Below, piece by piece: positions 59,054-64,000 of a stretch of 64,000 nucleotides of DNA. Source of the stretch: Luteimicrobium sp049844995 (GTDB taxonomy: Bacteria; Actinomycetota; Actinomycetes; Actinomycetales; Cellulomonadaceae); NCBI RefSeq assembly GCF_049844995.1, contig NZ_JBNCMC010000002.1, positions 682,001-746,000 on the forward strand, read 5' to 3'. Within the stretch, counting starts at the first letter, position 1, and each line of letters begins with the position of its first letter. Under the pieces are notes generated by a model. It was not told the DNA's origin. It saw only the letters and a list, made by a program, of their open reading frames with translations, and ran no database searches. The translations under genes and the position numbers were made by a program.

Positions 59054-59083
59054 TTCCGGGGCTGCCCGAGGCTTTGGTAGACT
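59054..59083 (+). promoter_or_regulatory. Probable rpsT promoter
   Basis: TAGACT (59078-59083) is a good -10 element and TTCCGG (59054-59059) a weak -35 with an 18-base spacer. It lies in the 273-base gap before rpsT and would give a long untranslated leader of about 190 bases, where ribosomal-protein autogenous control could act. No riboswitch was recognised in the leader. Confidence 0.5.
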
Positions 59084-59279
59084 CTGAGGCTGCGTGTCCG
59101 CCTGGTTCCGGGCGTCGCGCCGGGCGACCACCCTCACGGTCTCCGGGTGCGGACCGGGCCGAAGGTCGGCGGGCACAGCTCCGGAACCTCACCACGGGTC
59201 CCCACCCCAGTCCCGGTACCGGAGTCGCCCTCTACGACCTGTCCCCTCGCTCCGGCGAAACACACCAGAGAGTCCACAC

Positions 59280-59540
59280 GTGGCAAACATCAAGTCCCAG
59301 CTCAAGCGCATCCGCACGAACGAGAAGGCCCGCCTTCGCAACAAGGCCGTGAAGTCGGAGCTCAAGACGTACGTGCGTCGAGTTCGCGAGGCCGTCGCGG
59401 CCGGCGACAAGGACGCTGCGGCGACCGCGCTCACGACCGCGTCGCGCAAGCTCGACAAGGCCGTCTCGAAGGGCGTCATCCACAAGAACCAGGCCGCGAA
59501 CCGCAAGTCGGCGCTGGCCAAGGCCGTCAGCACGCTCTGA
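59280..59540 (+). CDS. rpsT: 30S ribosomal protein S20
   Basis: An 86-residue, Lys/Arg-rich helical protein that binds 16S rRNA early in assembly. MANIKSQLKRIRTNEKARLR and ALTTASRKLDKAVSKGVIHK are diagnostic of bS20 and the length is normal. The start is GTG 59280 with GAGAG 7 bases upstream. It is the only housekeeping gene on the plus strand in this part and is followed by a strong terminator. Neighbours holA and lepA are conserved. Confidence 0.98.
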   Translation: MANIKSQLKRIRTNEKARLRNKAVKSELKTYVRRVREAVAAGDKDAAATALTTASRKLDKAVSKGVIHKNQAANRKSALAKAVSTL

Positions 59541-59572
59541 CGCATCGGGCGCCGTCGCGCCTCGATCACACC

Positions 59573-59603
59573 GGACGCCGCACCCCCTCGGGGTGCGGCG
59601 TCC
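59573..59603. terminator. rpsT terminator hairpin
   Basis: GGACGCCGCACCCC (59573-59586) pairs with GGGGTGCGGCGTCC (59590-59603) around a CTC loop, 33 bases after the rpsT stop. A perfect 14-bp stem of this kind is typical of high-GC terminators without a T-run. Confidence 0.85.
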
Positions 59604-59660
59604 GTGCTGTATCGGGAGCCACGCGCGTGGCACCCTCGCGCGCTGCCCGGGCCCTGAGTC

Positions 59661-59700
59661 GTCAGAAGCTCGTGAGCCTCGGGGCTCACGAGCTTCTGAC
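59661..59700. terminator. 18-bp perfect hairpin downstream of PAP2 gene
   Basis: GTCAGAAGCTCGTGAGCC (59661-59678) and GGCTCACGAGCTTCTGAC (59683-59700) are perfect inverted copies around TCGG. It lies 45 bases beyond the PAP2 stop and 57 bases beyond the rpsT terminator, so it probably ends PAP2 transcription. The stem is AT-richer than the neighbouring terminators and unusually long. Confidence 0.75.
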
Positions 59701-59744
59701 ACGCTGTGCGGCGGCGGCGCCGCAGCCGGAGGGATGCGGCTCGG

Positions 59745-60506
59745 TCAGCCGCGCCGGGCCTCGGGGACGCCGACCCGGCGGCGCTCGACGTAGGTCACGA
59801 GGCGGTCGGCCGCGAGGAACGCGACCGCGCCGCCCGCGGCGTCGAGCAGATAATGGTTGGCGGTCGCCAGGATCACGAGCAGCGTGAGCAGCGGGTAGAC
59901 GATGCCGACGACGCGCTGCCAGTTCCGGCTGGCGCACCGCCACAGCGTGGTGCCGCACCACAGGGACCAGCCGAAGTGCAGGGACGGCATCGCCGCGTAC
60001 TGGTTGGAGACCCCGGTGTTGCTCGGGCCGCTCGAGTCCATACCCCAGGTGTGGAAGTACGGCACGGTGTCGACGAAGCCGGCGCCCGGGAGCAGCCGGG
60101 GGGGCGCGAGCGGGTAGAGCCAGAAGCAGACGAGGCCGATGAGCGTCATCACGACGAGCGCCGTGCGGTAGTGCGAGTACACCTGCGGGCGACGCACCCA
60201 GAGCCAGACGAGCGTCGCGATCACCGCGGGCAGGAACAGTGTCGCGTAGAAGTAGTTGGCAGGCACCGCGACCCAGGGGTGCGCGACGACGAAGTTGTTG
60301 ATCCCGTGCTCGACGTCGAGGCGCAGGCCCTCCTCGAGGCGGAGGCCGTTCCAGGCGTTGTGCTCGGCGAGCGAGCTGCGCTGGGGGGCGAGGTTGCGGA
60401 TCACCGAGTAGACCGCGTAGACCGCGACGACGAGCAGGGCCTCGCGGCCGAGCGCCCGGGCGGACCGCTGGCGGACGCGCACGACGTCACGACCGAGCTG
60501 GGACAT
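59745..60506 (-). CDS. PAP2-superfamily membrane phosphatase
   Basis: A 253-residue membrane protein with about six helices. The phosphatase motifs are AAMPSLHFGWS (PSLH, catalytic-cycle His) and ILATANHYLLDAAGG (His-x4-Asp); LAPPRLLPGAGF precedes them, as in the Aur1/Ipt1-like branch that includes inositol phosphoceramide and phosphoinositol transfer enzymes. The active site would face outward. The substrate, perhaps a lipid or polyprenyl phosphate, is not determined. It lies between holA and rpsT and is convergent with rpsT. Confidence 0.88.
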   Translation of the reverse strand: MSQLGRDVVRVRQRSARALGREALLVVAVYAVYSVIRNLAPQRSSLAEHNAWNGLRLEEGLRLDVEHGINNFVVAHPWVAVPANYFYATLFLPAVIATLVWLWVRRPQVYSHYRTALVVMTLIGLVCFWLYPLAPPRLLPGAGFVDTVPYFHTWGMDSSGPSNTGVSNQYAAMPSLHFGWSLWCGTTLWRCASRNWQRVVGIVYPLLTLLVILATANHYLLDAAGGAVAFLAADRLVTYVERRRVGVPEARRG

Positions 60507-60623
60507 GCGCAGCCCCCTTCTTTCTGCGATGTTCCGCCGCGCGACCGCAGACGGGGACCTACGGGCGCACGTCCTCGTTGCTAGTGCATCCTAACCCGGG
60601 GTGTCCGGCAGTCGACGGGTGGT

Positions 60624-61655
<1,032 letters not shown>

Positions 61656-63294
61656 GCCCGTAGCGTGCCACGCACCACCCACCACCACCCAGCGAGCGCA
61701 GGCCGGGCGCCGGGCGCCCACGGGACGCTCACCCCGGCCGCGCGGGCCAGGGTGCGCCAGTTCCAGGCCGCCACCCCCGCGGCGACGGTCGCGAGCGCGA
61801 GCAGCAGCGCGCCGACCAGCCCGCCCATCCAGGGCAGGCTCGCGCCCGGCATCCCGGCCGCGACCGTCGCCACCCGGGCGATCCACCAGGTCGCGCACCC
61901 GGCGCACCACGCGAGCAGGTGCGCGCCGGCCGGCCACAGGGGTGCGAGCAGGGTCGCGAGCACCCCGAGGACGGTGGCGGGGGCGAGCGCCGGGTCGGCC
62001 ACGAGGTTCGCCGGCACCGACCAGAGCGACACCGCGGGCGCGAGGAGCACGAGCACGGGGCCGCACGCCGCCTGGGCCGCGAGCGGCACGGCCACGACGA
62101 GCGCCGCGGGCCGGGGAAGCCACGCCGAGAGCCGTGCGGCGACGGGGCCGGCGAGCAGGACGATCCCCGCCGTCGCGGCGACCGACAGCACGAACCCGAA
62201 CGCCCGGGCGAGCCACGGGTCCGCCACGAGCAGCACGACCACGGAGGCCGCGAGCGCCGGGACGGCCCGCGCGGGCCGCCCGAGCGCTGCGCCGGCGAGC
62301 GTCACCGCGCACATCGCCGCGGAGCGGACGACGCTCGGGTCGGGTCGCACGAGCAGCACGAACCCCGTGGTCGCCGGCACCAGGACCGCGAGCCGCGGCC
62401 ACCGGCCGAGTCCCAGCGCGGCGCAGAGCCCGCTCAGCGTCGCGACCACGATCGCGAAGTGCCCGCCGGACACGGCGGTCACGTGCGTGAGGCCCACCGT
62501 CCGCATCACGGCGTCGAGGTCGTCGGGCAACCGGGTCACGTCGCCGACGGCGACTCCCGGGACGAGCGCCCTGGCCTGCGGCGACAGGTCGTCGGTGACC
62601 CCCATCAGGTCGGCGCGCAGTGCGTCGGCGACGGCGACCGGGCCTCGCGGTGGCCCGCGCACCTCCGGGGCGCGCAGCGGGACGAGCTGGGCGACCTCGC
62701 GCTCGCCGGGGTCCGCCGGGCGCAGGCGGCCCGTCACCGTGACGCGCGTGCCGACCGCGAGCGCCGTCCAGCCGGGGTCGCCGCGGACGAGGAGGGGCGC
62801 GGCGGCGCGCCAGGCGTGCGCGCCGTCGTCGACGGCGGTCACCTCGAGGGACGCCAGCACCACGTCCTGGCCCCAGGTCGCCCGCAGGGGCGTCGGGTCG
62901 TCGCGCACGGTCGCGGCGACGGTCACGACCCGGCCCGCGGCCGCGAGGTCGGCCAGCCCCGAGCGGTCGCGGACCACCTGCTGGGCGGCGCACGCCGCGA
63001 GCACGACGGCTACCACCGCGGCCGCCAGCGCCACCGCCGGGCCGAGCGCCGGGCCGGCCGCCGACCCCGGCTCGGCGGACGAGCGACGGCGTGCGCGGCG
63101 GAGGCGTGCGAGGCGGCCGAGCGCACGGGTCGCGCGCGGCACGCCCATCGCCGCAGCAGCACCGAGCACGGGGACGACCGCGGCCCCGAGGGCGACAGTG
63201 CGGGCGTCGGCGCCGGTCGCCCACCACCCCGCGAGCCACGCGCTGAGCGCCGCGGGCGCGAGACGGAGGTCGACGGGCGGGCGCGCGGGCGCGG

Positions 63295-64000
63295 TCACAC
63301 GCGGACCAGGTCCCGCAGCCGGGCGAGGAGCGCCGGGCCGATGCCGGAGACCTCGTCGAGCTGGTCGACGCTCGTGAACGGTCCGCCCTGCGTCCGCCGG
63401 TCCACGATCCGCTGCGCCAGGACGGGGCCGATGCCCGGCAGGGCGTCGAGGGCCGCCGCGTCGGCCGTGTTGAGGTCGACGGGCGCGCCCGTCGACGCGG
63501 GCGTCTGCGACGCGCCGCCGCCGGCGTCGGTGTCGGACGCCTCCGCCGCGGGGGCCGCGGCCTCTCCCTGTCGCGGGATGCGGACCTGCTGTCCGTCCGC
63601 GACGACGCCGGCCAGGTTGACGGCGTCGAGCTCGGCCGACGACGTCGGCCCGCCGGCCGCCTCGACGGCGTCCTCGAGGCGCGCGCCCGAGGCGAGGTGG
63701 ACCAACCCCGGGTGGCGGACCGCCCCGACCACGTGCACGAGGATCGACGCCTCGGCCGACGCCTCGGGCGTGCTGCCCGCAGGCGTGCTGGCCGCGTTCG
63801 GCGTGGCGGCGGATCCGGCGCCCGATCCCACGCTTCCCGTCGCGCGCGGCGTCGGGACGTCGACGGCCGCGTCGAGGCGGGCCGCGGGCGCGCCGGCGCC
63901 CCGCGACACCGCGACCGTCACGACGGCGGCGCCCACCGCCAGCACGACGGCGACCACGAGCGCGGCGGCCCGCGCCGACACGGCCCACCGCCTCGGCCCG
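63295..64000 (-). CDS. comEA: ComEA-like DNA-binding protein (5' end outside window)
   Basis: A membrane-anchored DNA receptor of the competence apparatus. A hydrophobic helix (AAALVVAVVLAVGAAVVTVAV) is followed by a Ser/Thr/Ala-rich linker, a SLBB domain (ILVHVVGAVRHPGLVHLASG) and a C-terminal double helix-hairpin-helix domain (VDLNTADAAALDALPGIGP and SVDQLDEVSGIGP). The frame remains open to the window edge (upstream residues GPRRWAV), so the start may lie outside; GTG 63981 would also serve as a start. It overlaps comEC. Confidence 0.92.
   Translation of the reverse strand, partial: GPRRWAVSARAAALVVAVVLAVGAAVVTVAVSRGAGAPAARLDAAVDVPTPRATGSVGSGAGSAATPNAASTPAGSTPEASAEASILVHVVGAVRHPGLVHLASGARLEDAVEAAGGPTSSAELDAVNLAGVVADGQQVRIPRQGEAAAPAAEASDTDAGGGASQTPASTGAPVDLNTADAAALDALPGIGPVLAQRIVDRRTQGGPFTSVDQLDEVSGIGPALLARLRDLVRV

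Noticed and set aside
59593..59793. 66-residue frame between rpsT and PAP2
   Set aside because: It runs through two hairpins, has no ribosome-binding site and consists of palindromic repeats.

Overview
The window is 64 kb of very GC-rich chromosome from an actinobacterium. Protein-level signatures (mycothiol-associated families, class E sortase, DUF3097, WYL regulators, a 13E12-type HNH protein) and the order of housekeeping genes point to Micrococcales, probably the Cellulomonadaceae/Promicromonosporaceae group. This is an inference from family content; I could not run a search. Coding density is high, many starts are GTG, and ATGA/GTGA stop-start overlaps are common. I see no rRNA or tRNA gene, no CRISPR array, no insertion sequence and no prophage. 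No stretch longer than about 300 bases lacks a gene; the longest gene-free gaps (about 200-275 bases) hold promoters, leaders or hairpins and are described as separate entries.

Most of the minus strand is a conserved actinobacterial housekeeping series. Read from the right edge it runs comEA-comEC-holA, PAP2, (rpsT on plus), lepA-hemW, hrcA-dnaJ-rsmE, HIT, phoH-ybeY-CNNM/CBS-era, leuA, recO-uppS-GNAT, (zur on plus), glyS, dusB, dgt, dnaG. It covers DNA replication and primer synthesis, translation factors and ribosome maturation, heat-shock control, cell-wall lipid carrier synthesis and leucine biosynthesis.

Accessory segments interrupt this backbone. At 8.4-18.3 kb lies an alpha-glucan/maltodextrin cassette: binding protein, two permeases, an intracellular GH13 hydrolase and a PfkB sugar kinase on minus, then a divergent LacI regulator and a second GH13 alpha-glucosidase on plus. 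Both arms carry TTGCAG/CTGCAA-type operator motifs, and no ATPase gene is present. At 19.6-23.4 kb a LuxR-type response regulator, histidine kinase and ABC-2 exporter form one operon headed by a perfect palindrome. At 23.5-25.5 kb an ECF sigma factor overlaps a membrane-anchored protein of unknown function. At 29.8-33.2 kb are an epoxide hydrolase, WYL regulator, TPR protein and DinB protein. At 42.9-47 kb are an Amt transporter with an altered twin-His pair and a sodium:solute symporter with a small membrane partner. At 52.6-54.4 kb are two proline-rich membrane proteins with near-identical upstream elements. At 58.5-59.0 kb is an orphan PemK-like protein followed by a 33-bp tandem duplication.

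The regulatory signals I consider best supported are a consensus LexA/SOS box before the 13E12-type HNH gene, a CIRCE element before hrcA, a leucine-rich leader peptide with attenuator-like stems before leuA, a Fur/Zur-like box before zur, and the maltose operators. The oddest piece of DNA is a C17-G13-C11 homopolymer palindrome between aglA and dusB.
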